Below, one piece after another: positions 1-13,260 of a stretch of DNA of 64,000 bases. This stretch comes from Welwitschia mirabilis (lineage: Eukaryota > Gnetophyta > Gnetopsida > Welwitschiales). The notes beneath the pieces are model-generated. The model saw only the letters and a list, made by a program, of their open reading frames with translations. It was not told the origin of the DNA and searched no databases. Position 1 is the stretch's first letter. Each line of letters opens with the position of its first letter. Made by a program: the position numbers and the translations under genes. The stretch is from positions 132,217,737 to 132,281,736 of the forward strand of contig JBOZIK010000001.1 of assembly GCA_051453625.1 (NCBI GenBank), given 5' to 3'.

Positions 1-1900
1 TTTTTAATTTAAAAAAAAAAAATAAAAAAAAAATAAATAATAACCATGATCTATTATATTTTATGCTTAAATTAAAAAAACATGGTTATCATGATGTTCT
101 ACCATATTAGGGTAAATTTTTCCGAGAGGAACCTTTGACAATGTTGATAACTATGGAAAATACACTAAGGGGTTAGTTGGTCATGCTTTATGGGTCCTTA
201 CTTCTTTAACTGTGGTTGCATTCCCCTCATCATGAAAAAAGTTGTAATAAAATTTGAAGCTATGGGATCAGTGGTGTTCCTAGTGTAATTAGAGGCATTC
301 CTTATTTTCTAGACTCTTAGTATTCCCACATGGTTATTTCACTTTTGAGGATTCGGGTATATCTGTAAGATATGAGTAGGTGAGTTTATCTTTGAGTAGA
401 TTTTGATCTTATCATTCATTGTTCTAAGCACTTAAGTTGTGATATCACCATAATCATTACCTTTTTAAGCGGAATCTTATGAAGTTTATACATTTTTTCA
501 TGCATTTTTACTTAGGTGGCTTTATGATATCTTTCTTAGGGATTTGTTAGGTTAGAATTTAGGATAGGTAAGCAATCTTCTTCTTGTTTCTTGTGTTCAT
601 TTTTGTTTTGCTTTTATTTGACTTTTTAGTTTGTTATTTCAAAGTTGGTTCTACATTTTTTCAACTTTATATAGGACTTATCATTTAGTAGTTTCTTTTC
701 TATTCGTTCATGCATACCATTTTTAGTTAGCATTTGAATTAATCAAGACATCTTTTTTGTTTTACAACTTTTATGAGATTCCTTGTAACTTTTGGAGTTC
801 TATGCTTTATCTTATTTTACTTTTAGTTTAGCATAATCATTTAGTTTTTATTATTAAATTTTTGCCTAGTTAGTTTGTTCTATTTAGCCATAGTTTTCTT
901 TTTGAGTTTTTATACTTCATCCTGATTTTCATGATTTTCTTTTTCATTTTCTATTTTTTGAGCTTTCTAATAAAATCTGATAGTTTAATGATCATATCTG
1001 AGCCTAACTTTCTTACCTGACATCTTTATTTTTGTAAAACGTTTCATAGTCCCATCATTTACGTTGTCATATAAATGATAATAGGTAGATGACAGTATGA
1101 TCTTTTCTAAGAGTTATCTTAGGGTTGTCATTTAGATAATGCAATAGGATGACAGTGTGATAAAACCATGGTTCATATTATTTTTCCTTATCTTTTTCAT
1201 TTTCTAGTCATTTTTGCCTATTATTTTAAGAGACAATAACCCTGTAATCCTTATCAACATTTTGGATTTTGTTCCACTTAATTTTATGTCCATATTTCTA
1301 AGTTTTCATTGAATTTCTTAAAATTAGGTATGTTTTTCTCTTCCTATTGCTTTTTGATTTTCTATCCTATTTTTTAGCCTTTTGACATGTATTTTTCATG
1401 TATGTTTATTAGTGTCTTGTGCTCTTCTATTTGGAACTTATAAATTTGATCTTCACCAAATATTTTCAAAGTTATGATTAGTTGTGTATTTTATGAGAAA
1501 AATTTAACTTTCTATCTTTCACACTCATTTTCTTATAAATCAAAGATCAAAACATAATGGTTATTTAGGGAAAAATGATCATTTTGATGTGTTCTATGAT
1601 TTTATTATATTAGATTTTTCATTTGAGAACTTTAAATTTTTATCATATGTGGGATCCACTTAAAAAATTAATTTTCTATTTTTCATGCATTTTGCATTTT
1701 TATTCTCACAACTAGGTAATACAAGAAGCATTGACACTTTTAGAGGGGGTAGGACATATTTTTATAATTTTTCTCTTTTTAGATCAATTTTAAAGATTGC
1801 ACATTCATATGATGTATTTGATATATTTATTCGATCTTGCATGATGTTTCTTGTGTATTTTTTGATTAAGTAGGCCCTATACATGTAGATATAAATAAGA
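1..1900. other. AT-rich stretch without a recognisable gene
   Basis: The tract opens with A-rich and T-rich runs and continues as low-complexity AT-rich DNA. The one short plus-strand ORF here (1685-1873) has no family features and looks like chance. The only structure I can support is two short inverted repeats at 1065-1094 (TGTCAT/ATGACA) and 1126-1154 (TGTCAT/ATGACA). They resemble the hairpin box found in the Athila-like elements at 43-62 kb. This may be the leader of a decayed retroelement whose coding part follows, but that is inference. Confidence 0.5.
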
Positions 1901-2780
1901 TGAGGCTAAGATCAAGGATGTAGAGTAGGAGGCAAGTCTTTTAGTATCACTAGAGATTAAACATGTGGAGCCAATATATCCTTCACCTCAACACAGATGT
2001 TCTTTAATGATTCAGATAGATACTATCCATGTCGAGCATTATTTCAAAGATTTTATAAGTAAGATAGAGCCCAAGGTTGACTAGGGGCTCTTAGATCTCT
2101 AGCTCCAATGGGTTACAGATGAGCATGGTCTATATTATGTATCAGAGATAAGAGAGTTCTATGACATCATGCATATAGAGCATGGTATAGATTCTCCTCG
2201 TCACCTGATAGATATGATTGTATCATATATTCAGGATTACAAGACTGCCATACTTTCATCCCACATCATAGTAGTCATAGATCTAGCTGTCTTAGAACTT
2301 TACACATTTATTCGATTAGAGGGACTTAGGAGCATCATGTGTATGGTGTTGCATTAGGTATCCTAATAGATTTGATAACATATAAATGGGGAGTTATTGT
2401 CATAAAGTTAACCCTTATGTATAGAGTACTTCACATAGGGTTGATTCATAACATCATCCCATCATTTCATAATAGTCATGCTATGCTCACGCACTTATAG
2501 ATTCTAGTAGCTTTTAAGTAGGGAGAGTAGATTGATTTATTGAGTTTCATTTGGAGGAGACTTAGGTTAATGTTTAAGGCATGATAATTATAGATTCTAT
2601 GTTATTTATACCTCCTCTTAGCTTTATTTAGATGATTTGGGATACCAGAGACCATGTGCAAGTAGTGCCTATCTCATATCTAGACTTTTGTTTACTATTT
2701 ATAGGATATGAGCATATAGGTACCATGAGAGGTAGAACAACCTTAGGTATAGAGACTTTAGTTGAGGTTATACTTGAGTA
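1901..2780 (+). pseudogene. Unidentified coding-like tract, probably a retroelement ORF remnant
   Basis: From about 1901 to 2357 one plus-strand frame reads on with only a few stops. It includes LQWVTDEHGLYYVSEIREF and later SPRHLIDMIVSYIQDYKTA. The codon choice and amino-acid mix look like real protein rather than AT-rich noise. After 2357 the tract continues in shifted frames, for example RDHVQVVPISYLDFCLLFI near 2650-2700. I do not recognise the family. It lacks the CCHC, DSG, YVDD and integrase motifs that would mark gag or pol. Short inverted repeats on both sides (about 1.1 kb and 3.5 kb) resemble boxes in the Athila-like elements, so a retroelement origin is my best guess. A host pseudogene is the alternative. 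Confidence 0.35.
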
Positions 2781-5520
2781 GCTATAAGCCCTTATGATAG
2801 AGATCATTGAGACCATCAAAGGTTTATGGATTGTGGTATTTAAACCTTAGACTAGAGGACCTAAGATCTAGATCAGATAACTTAAACATTAGAGTAGAGA
2901 ATCCTAATAATTAGAAGGATATTCTAGCACTTTGAGGATCAGATTATTGACACTCACGAGTACATTAATCAGCAGAGTGTTACAATAGACATTTTAGAAG
3001 ATATACATTTTTATGAAGATGAAATGGTTTCTATTTTCTAAGACCATTTTTTGAGCTTATTGTCTCCCTTATCATCTGGACAATGACTGAGATGACAGTC
3101 TGACTAGTTACTTACACAAGTGAAAATTTTAGTTTTTTGATTTTTCATGATTTAGTTTATATCTCTAAGATTCTTAAAAATTTTTCTAAGATAATTTCTT
3201 CAATATATTACCTATTTTTATTAATATATATGTTGGCTTATAATTATAGGTGACTACCTAGTTTTATCAAGAACTAACAAGGATAAGTGGGAGGTTATGT
3301 TGCACTTCTAACTTGTATATATTTAATAGGATATTTTTAGTAGTTTTATTTTATATTAGACAAGTTTATGCTATATTTCCATGATAATGGAGAGATAAGA
3401 TAAAAGATATAAAAAACTATAATCTCCATGACATTTTTTAGCATTTAGAGTAGTTCACAATACTTCCTATTTTTGAAACAAACTTCCTATAAATATTGAG
3501 GCTGATGCATTAGAATCACTCTTATAAAATCCTATCATTCACTTCATTGTCTGAATGACTATATAGATGATAGAATAATTGAAGCCAATAAGGATGCTAA
3601 CTATGATCAATTTAGTAGATTACATGGATTGTTTATGAGGTGGCATGTCCCTTGTAGTGTCTAGATAACTAGCAGGACAACATCTATTATAACACTTTAC
3701 TAAACATTCACCTAACTTTTGCCATTTATCTATATGTCTCTTATGCATTCATTAAGGTTGTAATTACTTTTGTTTATCTGTTTTGTTATTTGCATGTTTA
3801 TTGTAAATAAGTATTGATTCTACCTTTAACTCTATCTTATCTTCACTCATATTAAAAATTCTCATGATAGGAGCTTGAAAGGCTAGAGATCCATCCTTGG
3901 TAGTTGCATAGAGATATCTTTCTTAGTATTGGACTATGCTTCCTCCATTGAGATATGACTATATTATAACATGAATATGTTTTGATTAATATAAAGAACT
4001 CTTTTTTATTTCCTCTGCTTGTTTTTACTTATCACTCATAGTTTATGTTGCTTTTAATTCAGTGACAGTTTCTTGAGTGATAAAGGTTATGAGAACAACC
4101 TTATCAAGGTTGAGAATTATTAGTTTAGGTGCATTATTTATTTTTCTTTCTAGATTAACTTTGCATTGTACTTTTTTGTATTGCAATTTATTTCTATTAC
4201 TAGAATACATAAGTGTTTCTTGCTAAAATTAATTGTGTTTCTTCTAGCCTAGGTTTTTAATAGATTATAACATTTAGGTTCACTCCCATCTATATTAGTG
4301 TGTTATTTATTAAGATATTTATTTTATTTGTAAATGACAAGATCTTCTTGAGCATAATCATTTACACAAATATGAACTACAATAGGTATAGTTCTAGCAG
4401 CCTTGAATGGATAATTCTTTGCTATGTGGGTTTTCTTCTTATATTTGTGATAAATAATATTATTTCTAAATTCTTCCCTAGGAGTTTGATTCATGCTATC
4501 AATCAACTTTGTAGTTTGTCTAGTTTGGTTCTTAGTCCATATGTTGTCTTGTAGTTCTAAGTAGTGTTTTGTCTTCCTATAAGCATCTTTGATATATTTA
4601 AGGTTTAGAGAATAATACATACTTTAGGGGTGTCATATGCAAGTGAAACTATTTATAAGCTATTTTTCCAAGAATTTTTTAATACTTCATTAAGTATTAA
4701 AATTCTAACCAGTGTTTGTCTAATGGATTTTTTTTTTTAAACATAGGAATTAGAATTATACCATTTAGTCTTTAATTAGAAATGAACTTCTTTTTGAACT
4801 TCTCTATAAAATTTTCCCCTGTAATTCTATGATCAAATTTTTTATTGGCATTGAATCCACCATTATTATGCATTTCTAATAAGGAAAATGATAGAATAGA
4901 TACATCTTCTTTCAAGTGGAGTATTACAGAGTGTAAACTATTTCTTTATTTGTTAAATCCATGACATGACTTCCTTGCTAGTTCTTGCTTTATCCTCATA
5001 AATTTTCAAACAAATTACTTTTTCTATTATATTAGTCTCTTTCTTTTACTATTAGTTCATTTCATGTATTTAAAATCAAGGCTTTAATATTTACTTCTAT
5101 GTTTAAGATTCTAATTAGTAGGCTTTAAAGATTAAGCTATTTTGTTAGAGAGTTTTATTAAGAAGTAGAGGTTTTTTTAGTGGTGCTTGCAAGTTATGAT
5201 ACATTAGATGACTAGGTTATTCTAGGAATGAAAGAAGTAAGTCCATTTTATTAGAGGTCTTTTAATTTTATAAATGAACCTCATTTAATTTATTCTCTAT
5301 GATTTCTATGTGAGAATTCATTATCTACTTTATTACTCTACAATGTGTTTTATATGTTTCTTCTATTATTTTCCTTTTTTTGGTGAATTCTAATGATGTT
5401 TAAATAGGTTTGTTTTCTAAAGGTTATTTTTGTAACCATTAGTATGGGTTGTTAATGTTTGGTAATTGTTGGATTAGTTGGTTAACTTACATAACTATTC
5501 TAACTATTGAAGAGGAAGGC
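2781..5520. other. AT-rich stretch, no clear gene; inverted repeats and one weak zinc-finger-like ORF
   Basis: No convincing gene. A perfect 7-bp inverted repeat CTATCAT/ATGATAG spans 3532-3573, and a looser one lies at 3061-3097. A 98-codon minus-strand ORF at 4324-4620 contains YHKYKKKTHIAKNYPF. This faintly recalls the C-x2-H-x4-H-x4-C spacing of gypsy gag zinc-finger regions, but the cysteines are absent, so I do not call it a gene. Confidence 0.4.
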
Positions 5521-6557
5521 CACTATAATGTTGGACTTCTAGTCTAGCAAGTGTGATATGATGTTAGACTTCTAGTAGGACAAATGTAATGTAAGAATTT
5601 CAGTGGGCAAGTGTGATATTAGACTTCTAATATGGTAACTATAATGTCAAACTTTTGGTGCAGTAAGTGTGACATAAGACTTCTAGTAGGAAAGTGTGAC
5701 ATTAGACTTTTAGTGGGAAAATTATGACATCAGAATTTTAGCAAGACAAGTGTAATATCAAAATTCTAGTGAAAAATTCTAACAATAGTCTTTTTCTAGG
5801 ATAAATACGATGCTAGATTTTTTTTGACAAACAAGTACAATATCAGACTTTTGAAGGCTAAGTGTAACACCATGTTTTCTAACAGACAAGTGTGACATTA
5901 TACTTTCAATGACTAAGTGCAGTATTAGACTTCCTACAACCAAGTACAATGTTAGGTTTTCTAGTAGATAAGTATGATGTTAGGCTTTCTGATGGACAAG
6001 TAAAATTCTAGACTTTTAATGGTCAAATGTAACATCAAATTTTATAGTAGACAAGTGCAATATCAGACTTCTAATCACCAAGCCCAATGTCATATTTTTA
6101 AAGGCTAAGTATAATGTTAGGGTTTTTAGTGAATAAGTGTGACATCAAACCTTCAATGACCACTTGTGATTAAGACTTCTATTAGCCAAGTATAACATCA
6201 GACATTTTAGTGAATAAGTTTGATGTTAGAATTTTTATAGTTATGTGCAATGTTAAACTTTCATCAGCTAAGTATGACATTAGGATTTCTGACAGATAAG
6301 TGTGATATTATATTTCTAGTAAGTAAGTATAATTTTAGGTTTGTAAGGCAAACATAACATTAGAAGTGAATTCCATAACTATGATGTTAATCCTATGGAT
6401 TAAGTGTGATGTTAGGTGTGAGAGCTATAACTACAACATCAGGCCTGGGAGGCAATTATAAAATTCAAAGTAGGTTCCATGACTATGATGCCAAAGTTGT
6501 GAACTAAGTGGGATATTAGATGTGAAAACCATGATTATGACATCAAGCCCAAAAAGT
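5521..6557. repeat. Minisatellite of about 27 bp, 38 monomers
   Basis: Dividing the sequence by eye gives 38 consecutive degenerate monomers that fill exactly 1,037 bp. Each is 25-33 bp, mostly 27 or 28, around a core AAGTGTGACATTAGACTTCT followed by a variable AGTAGGAC-like tail. Neighbouring monomers differ at many positions, so the array is old. The last eight monomers (about 6350-6557) differ from the rest. They alternate 25 and 27 bp and form a four-monomer unit repeated twice, a small higher-order repeat. Every frame is interrupted by stops, so this is not a repetitive protein. There are no spacers of constant length between identical repeats, so it is not CRISPR-like. Confidence 0.85.
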
Positions 6558-9500
6558 AATGGTAATTATGATATTTTTCTTTTTTTCATCACTCTCATGT
6601 TATTAATTTTTCTTACAACTATGAGAAAATTCATAGAGGATGCTCTACTCTTCATTATACTTCTTAGTAGATATGGCTATGATAAGTGAAAAATTTTTAC
6701 AATTTGATAGGCACGTTGAAATCTTTTTACTACATTGCTTGACATGGAGTAGAGTAGTAGAAGCCTTTAAATTATACTATCTATATGTTTTAGGTAATTT
6801 TTTTCTTTTATATGTATTTAAATCCATTATTTTTTTACTTTGGTACTAATCCTCTTTTATTGTAGAATGAAGTAGATAATCTATGCCTCTCTGAAAAGAA
6901 ATCTAGGATGGATGTTAATGGCTTTTGAGGATTAACATGCCCAACTTTTTGTATACCTAATAGAGAATGAACAGATGATTTAGACTTGTGCAAATTAACC
7001 AACTATTATCCTAGATGACATTGTAGCCATAAATAATGATGGTGAATTATCTCGAGAGAATCTACTTGGTACTTTAGTGGCTTATAGTAAACTTCATATG
7101 AAGTTATATAATAAGTGTTTTCCTATTTCTTCTATATCTACTAATGCATATCATATTTATATTCTATGGATTAAGCATTTCTCTTCCTCTTGCAAATCCA
7201 ATTATTGATAATAGATTAATTGATATGAAATAAACTAGTGAGCCTATTAAAGTCCAAAAGCCTTATCTATTTTTGTTAAATGACTTTTCTTCCTTTTAAG
7301 AAGGTTTGATCATTAATGTTTCTTTTGGTACTTTTTTTGGATATATTCTAGAGTTTCTCTTATCATACAATCTTATTTTGTATTATGATTTTGTATATTA
7401 CAAGAAATTACGTGTCTCTATTTCTTTTTTATATTCTTTCTCTTATTTCATGTGGATTTGAAAAATAGTGATTTACTATATCTCTTAGCTTTCATACAAA
7501 TTGTCATATTCTAGATTATAAAATTAAGATTACACTTCATATTTAATAAGGAATATTTAAAGACTATGTAATAAGGAACTAAATAACATAATAGTTAGGT
7601 ACAAATTAAAGTATCTCCTTATTAATATGGTAGCAAATTGGAATACAATGATGTTGTCTCTACATCTTTTTCCAACCTAGGATTAGTGTTCAAAGATAAA
7701 GATGTGGACTATGATCTTAGTACCCCTTTTTAATCCCTTAGGTATTAACCAAGGTTATCATCATTACATCCACCCAATCCACCCACTTCTACCAATTTCC
7801 ATTGGCTTAAGAATCAATTTGAAGAAAAAAATGTTATAATTTAAGGGTGATATCATTTTTTTTATATAATAGTTTTTTTTAATTACCTAGTAATCACTTT
7901 TAACAAATACATAATTAATCATAAAGTGAATTTGAAACATTATAGAAAAATTTTGATTAATTTCTCTTTATCAAAGAGAAATGTCAATCATCTAAAAATT
8001 CTTTTGAATTTATTACTTAAGTATAACCTCATACTTTTTGTTTTTTATTATTTTAAAAAAAATTAAGTGCCATATATCTAAGATTAAAGATCATCTTTAA
8101 GAAGGATCCATTTAAGATCCAAGATGTCAAAATTACTAAATAGAACACTTAAGCTTAAAGACCCACTTTAATAACCTTATAATTACTAAAGGCTACCTTT
8201 ATGCCTTAGGCTCGTGTACTAGCTTAAACACATAAATAAAATCATCCAATCAGTTTACTGTTTATTAACATATAACTCAAAGGCCTCCTTTAACTATCAT
8301 GTGCCTTTCTTGACTTTCATCTAATACTATTCTTCCACATCATCACCATGATTCTTCCATGTCATTAGTAACTCATTCCTCTCTTAAACTTAAATGCTTC
8401 TTTAAATATGAGGTATTGCCTTTAACTTTCCACATTACTTCTCATTTCAATTCAATTCATGTTATCAATTTTACGCTCCACTTGAATATTTAAAACTTTA
8501 CTTACTATTACTATTATTAATGTTAATATAAGAGTTGACACATATAAATAGCATTTGTTACTTATAAACAAGCATATATAATAAGTTATTATTCATTTAT
8601 TACCACTCAAATTTCTTACTCATAGTAAATTTATCTAATCTTATTCTTATGGAGATACATGCAATAGCTATTTCCTCTAGTAAGAACTTTTATTAACCAA
8701 ATTAACAAGCATGCATAACTTTATTGGAGGTACAACCTCAAGTTAAAAATTTCATGATTTATTTAGGGTTTAAAAATTAAAATTTAAAGTTGCATAATTA
8801 TATTATGTCTTAAACATGTAGGTAGAGTATTCTATAGTAGATGAAGTTAGATATACCCTTACATGCTTTATTTAAAATTTAAAACTTAAAATTTAAACTC
8901 ACATCATTAAATTATTTATTAGACTCATAAGTAGAATATTCTAGAGTAGTTAAACTTAGAATTAATTTTATTTAAATTTAGGTTCAAGGCTTATATAACT
9001 TTAAAAAATATTTATTTTATAGAATACAAAGTTATATACTTAGTAAATTTTGTAAATTTTTTATTAGATTTATTTATAAGAGATTAACTAGAGAATTATT
9101 GAGGTTTGGTAGTAACATTAGTTGATACTAAATGAAAATATAATGTATAAATAGTATTTAACTTCTATAAGAATTTGGAATATGTTGAAGATCATAAATG
9201 TAATGTCAAGATTTAACACTAAATATGTCTAATTAGAGACAAGATTAATACATTATTCTTACTTGTTTCTTAAATACATTTTAATAATTTATAATATTGA
9301 AATTATTTTTATGTTTAAGGAAAAGGTAAGGGAGAAGGCCTTTAATCATTATTAAGAAGGAAGACTTATAACTACTCAATGATTTTGATAATTGAGTGGG
9401 AGTCAACTTAAATTGCTGGAGAAGCTCTGAAATAAATTTTAAGTAAGTTATTTATAGATTAATGTACTAGTCCTAGAAATTATACATTTTGTAATCATTA

Positions 9501-12500
9501 AATTGTAGGAATCATAAAGTTTACACCTAAAAGACGCCTGACTTATCATTTAACTCTTAGTTGACTTAATCATAAAGTAGAGTTTATCTTGAGGTTTATT
9601 AGTTTAGTAGACAATAAATATTCATAGCATTAACTAAAAATACATCATCTATTATGAATTACTATTTTTAAGGTACATATAAAGACATTTCTCAATTATC
9701 TCTTTGCCAAGAGGAAGAAAACTAACACATGAAATTTCTTCACATAAGAATAATTAAATATATTTATTTATTCCAAAATAGAGTTAAGTATAATATTGAC
9801 ATCATGATAAAAACTATTACAAAGCTTTAGGACATACAAGTATTCTAATAATAAACATGTAATAAAGTAAGAAAACATATAGATAACCCCTAGTTTGCAT
9901 TACATCCATTAGCTCTTTTTAGCATTATCTTTTGAAATAGATCCTACACATGCAAGTATGGTATGAGAACTATTAATCACTCATAATTCACAATATGGCC
10001 CTTTATAAAGACTTATCATTGATTAGATTTATCTACTTTAATGTTGTCTCATAACATAATTCAAGAAATCTTGTTGCACACAACTGGGAGGGATAAAATT
10101 ATTATAAGTATGCCTTTCTTCTTGGAGGTTCGGTCCCATGTTAGTGTGACTCACAATAGAGAGTATTAATCTCTAAGGTTCAAACAACTGGTTACCTTAG
10201 TTGGATTTAGTTTTATTATCTAACATCAAGATCAATGATCAAACAAGATGATCAAATGCATGGCTTACAAAAGAATAGTCAACAAGACTCAGTCACAAAC
10301 AATTAACAACAAGATAGCTTAGGATTCACAAGGTTCTATAAGTGACTCATATGAAACATTGATACTAGAAACACCTATAAGACTCTTATAAGATATTATT
10401 AAATGATCTTAAGGTTTTATAAATAGTTTAGCATATACATAATAATATAAGGAATATTACATTCATATGAGAGGTATAAGATACAACAAGAATTATACTA
10501 ATGCTTTAAAGAAACCTCAACCATGCAAGAATATAAGAGACTAAACACAGACAAGTATTTAAAAAATATGGTTGAGGATCATACCTATTCTTAGCTAAAC
10601 TCTAAGGTACTCCTAGTTGTATCAAGCTCAACATAATCACAATTTGCAAGATATACTCCTATGAATCTAATGACTAGGGGACTTAGGTATTTATAACATA
10701 AGACTAATAGTAGGACTAGTGATAAGGCGTAAGTACTATAGATGGTTTAGGTTTTCTTAATCGATCCTTTTCAAGCATGACCACTGGGTCTGAATAATAA
10801 TATAATAATATCTCATAAATAATTCTAAATGCATCAAATAAATAACAAGACAAAATGCTTTAGATCTCATATCATCCCTATCGCATGATCAAATATAATT
10901 AAGAGAAATTGATATTAAAGTTGCAATTAGTTTTCAACATAAATCAAGCATTTAACTTGTTCATTGTAATAAATAAAACTCATGCATAAGCAATAGCAAA
11001 TTTTACAATCAATGCAATATTTTATCAATTAACTAAGGTTATAACTATAGTTAATATTTTAATAAATTCTAAGTAATACCATGCAAGTCCTTTAGTTTTA
11101 CTATTACTTTTATCACAAATACATTATTTCTAAATAATTATAAATTAGGCTTATTATTATTATTAAATCTCCAAATTTAAATTAACTATCTATATTTACT
11201 AGAAAGTTTTTCTAACCTTAGGAAAAATTTGGATATGATTAATTAGTACTTTTCCAAGTAGGTTTCCTCTACTTATTGTATTTCTGTGTTATTTCTTTTC
11301 TTAAGGAAATATGTATTACAATAGAGTATTGCATTAATCCATTGCATAATATTTTTATAATGTTTATTCTATTAAAATTATCCCTCCCATTTGGCATAAA
11401 TCAAGATAAGGAAGAGATTTAAGGGATTTATTTACATGCTTAATTAATGAGGCTACTAATTAAAAGTATTGGTTAATTGACCAGTGGGTTCACTATAGTA
11501 TTTGAGTCCCCATGTTTTGTCATGTATTATTAAATGATCTTGATAGTTGCATTATGAATTATGTATGAATTAGAATATTCTTATTAAGGTGAAGTATTGG
11601 ATTCTTAATCATATTTATGCCAAGTAGTCCTCCATGTTCATCCTAAGGCTCATTGAATTTATTTTCTTTGAATTAATTTTATACAATAATTTTTCTAATT
11701 AACAGAAATTTCTATTAGTTTAGAATTATTTTATATATTACATAGACTAACTATACTAGGTTTTTGTATTAATTTTATCAACTATAATTATCTACATTTA
11801 CATATAAATGTTTAAGTTTTTATAAAGGTAAAACTAATTTTTTTAAATGGTACCATAAGTTAGAAAGATTATAATTCATTAAATATTTTTCAAAATTTAA
11901 TGATATTTTTCTTTTAATTTTATGATTTTATTAAGATTTTCAAAATTAAAAACAATAATTTTTTTGATATTTATTAATGTTTTAAAAAATTATTTTATTA
12001 AACTAACTCACAAAAAATGTAAAAAAGTAATTAATCTACCATTACAAAATCAATAATAAGTTGTTTATAGTGAATGAATAGTTTAAAATCTTGAGTCACT
12101 TAAAAATGTAAATCTTACACTTAATATATGATCTTAGAAAATGTATTTATAGACATTAAAGTTTGAAGAAGTTAATTTGTATAAGTTATACAATTATGAT
12201 TTAATAAAAACTATTTTAATTTATTTTTACATTTATAAATAATCATTTTTTGAGTTATAAAGTTTCTTAAAGGAAAAAAATAATCTATTAATTATAGAAA
12301 TTTTATTTAATAAAATTATTCTAATAATTTAAGAGTCTAAGATGTATGAAAATTAAACTAGTTGTATTCTATATTATTTGTGTTAAATTTTATTTAAAAA
12401 ATAATAATTAATATCTTTCATATTAAGGCCTTATTCCTAAATAGTAAGTGAATTTGCTATTTTAGCATAAGTTAAGCTTGAGTAATTAGTTTTTTTTAAG

Positions 12501-12729
12501 AAATATGTAAACATAACTTTTATCCCAAAAATATACCTTTTCTCCTCATTTCAAGATCATCTATATCATAAGGATATAACATGCACATTTATTAGATTAT
12601 CATATATGATCCATTTTTCTTAATCAGTCAAATTACAAGGCACTAAACATGAAATTCTATGTGAAGATAGATTTTCTTAAATAAATTTATAATAGTTTAA
12701 ATAATACATATTTCAATTTAACTTATTAT
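6558..12729. other. Long AT-rich stretch with no recognisable gene
   Basis: I see no gene family, tRNA, LTR pair or tandem array here. Short ORFs such as 6640-6849 are hydrophobic, AT-driven and unsupported. Some parts (for example 10,080-10,750) have a more mixed base composition and could be old LTR sequence, but no partner copy, primer site or terminal motif was found in the window. Confidence 0.5.
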
Positions 12730-13260
12730 GAAAAATGTAATGGAATATTAAGTGGTTGGTTGTATAAATAACTAAGTAACAACACCTATGTATCCTCATT
12801 TGAGACAAAGTTAGACCACACATAGTTTTATCTTGGATCTTGTTTCTATATCCACTAATCCGCATGAGCATATGATAGATTAGGATGATTTATATTAGTA
12901 TCATGCAATTTAATCAATGTGCAAAGATAAATATGAAAAATGACTTAAACTAGAAGATAGCATTACATAATATATATACTTATAGTAACATACAAAAATA
13001 TAGGAAACAACTGATAATGTCACTTCGAGCTTCAAAATCCATTCCAACCATATGCCGTTACTATGGGATAATGCCGTACTCTTGGGATAATATTATGATC
13101 AAAAAGAAAATTAAGGTCAATCTCATATAGATGCCACTCAATTATGCAAGTTCTTCACTAGGTAAAACATGATTCTATGGTCATGAAGGCTCATCAAATG
13201 CATACACACATGCCATTATAGTAGAAGCATCCCATAATTGCTCATTTTATAACTTAAAAA
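12730..13260. repeat. Dispersed repeat, copy 1 (partner at about 40,170-40,810)
   Basis: Several blocks match the 40.2-40.8 kb region in the same order and orientation. Examples are CATAGTTTTATCTTGGA here against CATATAGTTTTATTTTGGA there, GGTAAAACATGATTCTATGG against GGACAAAACATGACCTATTA, and ACATGCCAT followed by CTCATTTTATAA against ACATGCCAT followed by CTCTTTTATAA. The match is diverged and has gaps. It could be two solo LTRs or another non-coding element; no termini could be fixed. Confidence 0.5.

Noticed and set aside
5521-6557. CRISPR-like array
   Set aside because: Monomers of 25-33 bp follow each other directly and are all diverged. There are no identical repeats separated by unique spacers, and the host is a plant.
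10080-10750. Possible LTR or SINE from its more mixed composition
   Set aside because: No partner copy, TG...CA ends, primer site, polypurine tract or polymerase III boxes were seen.
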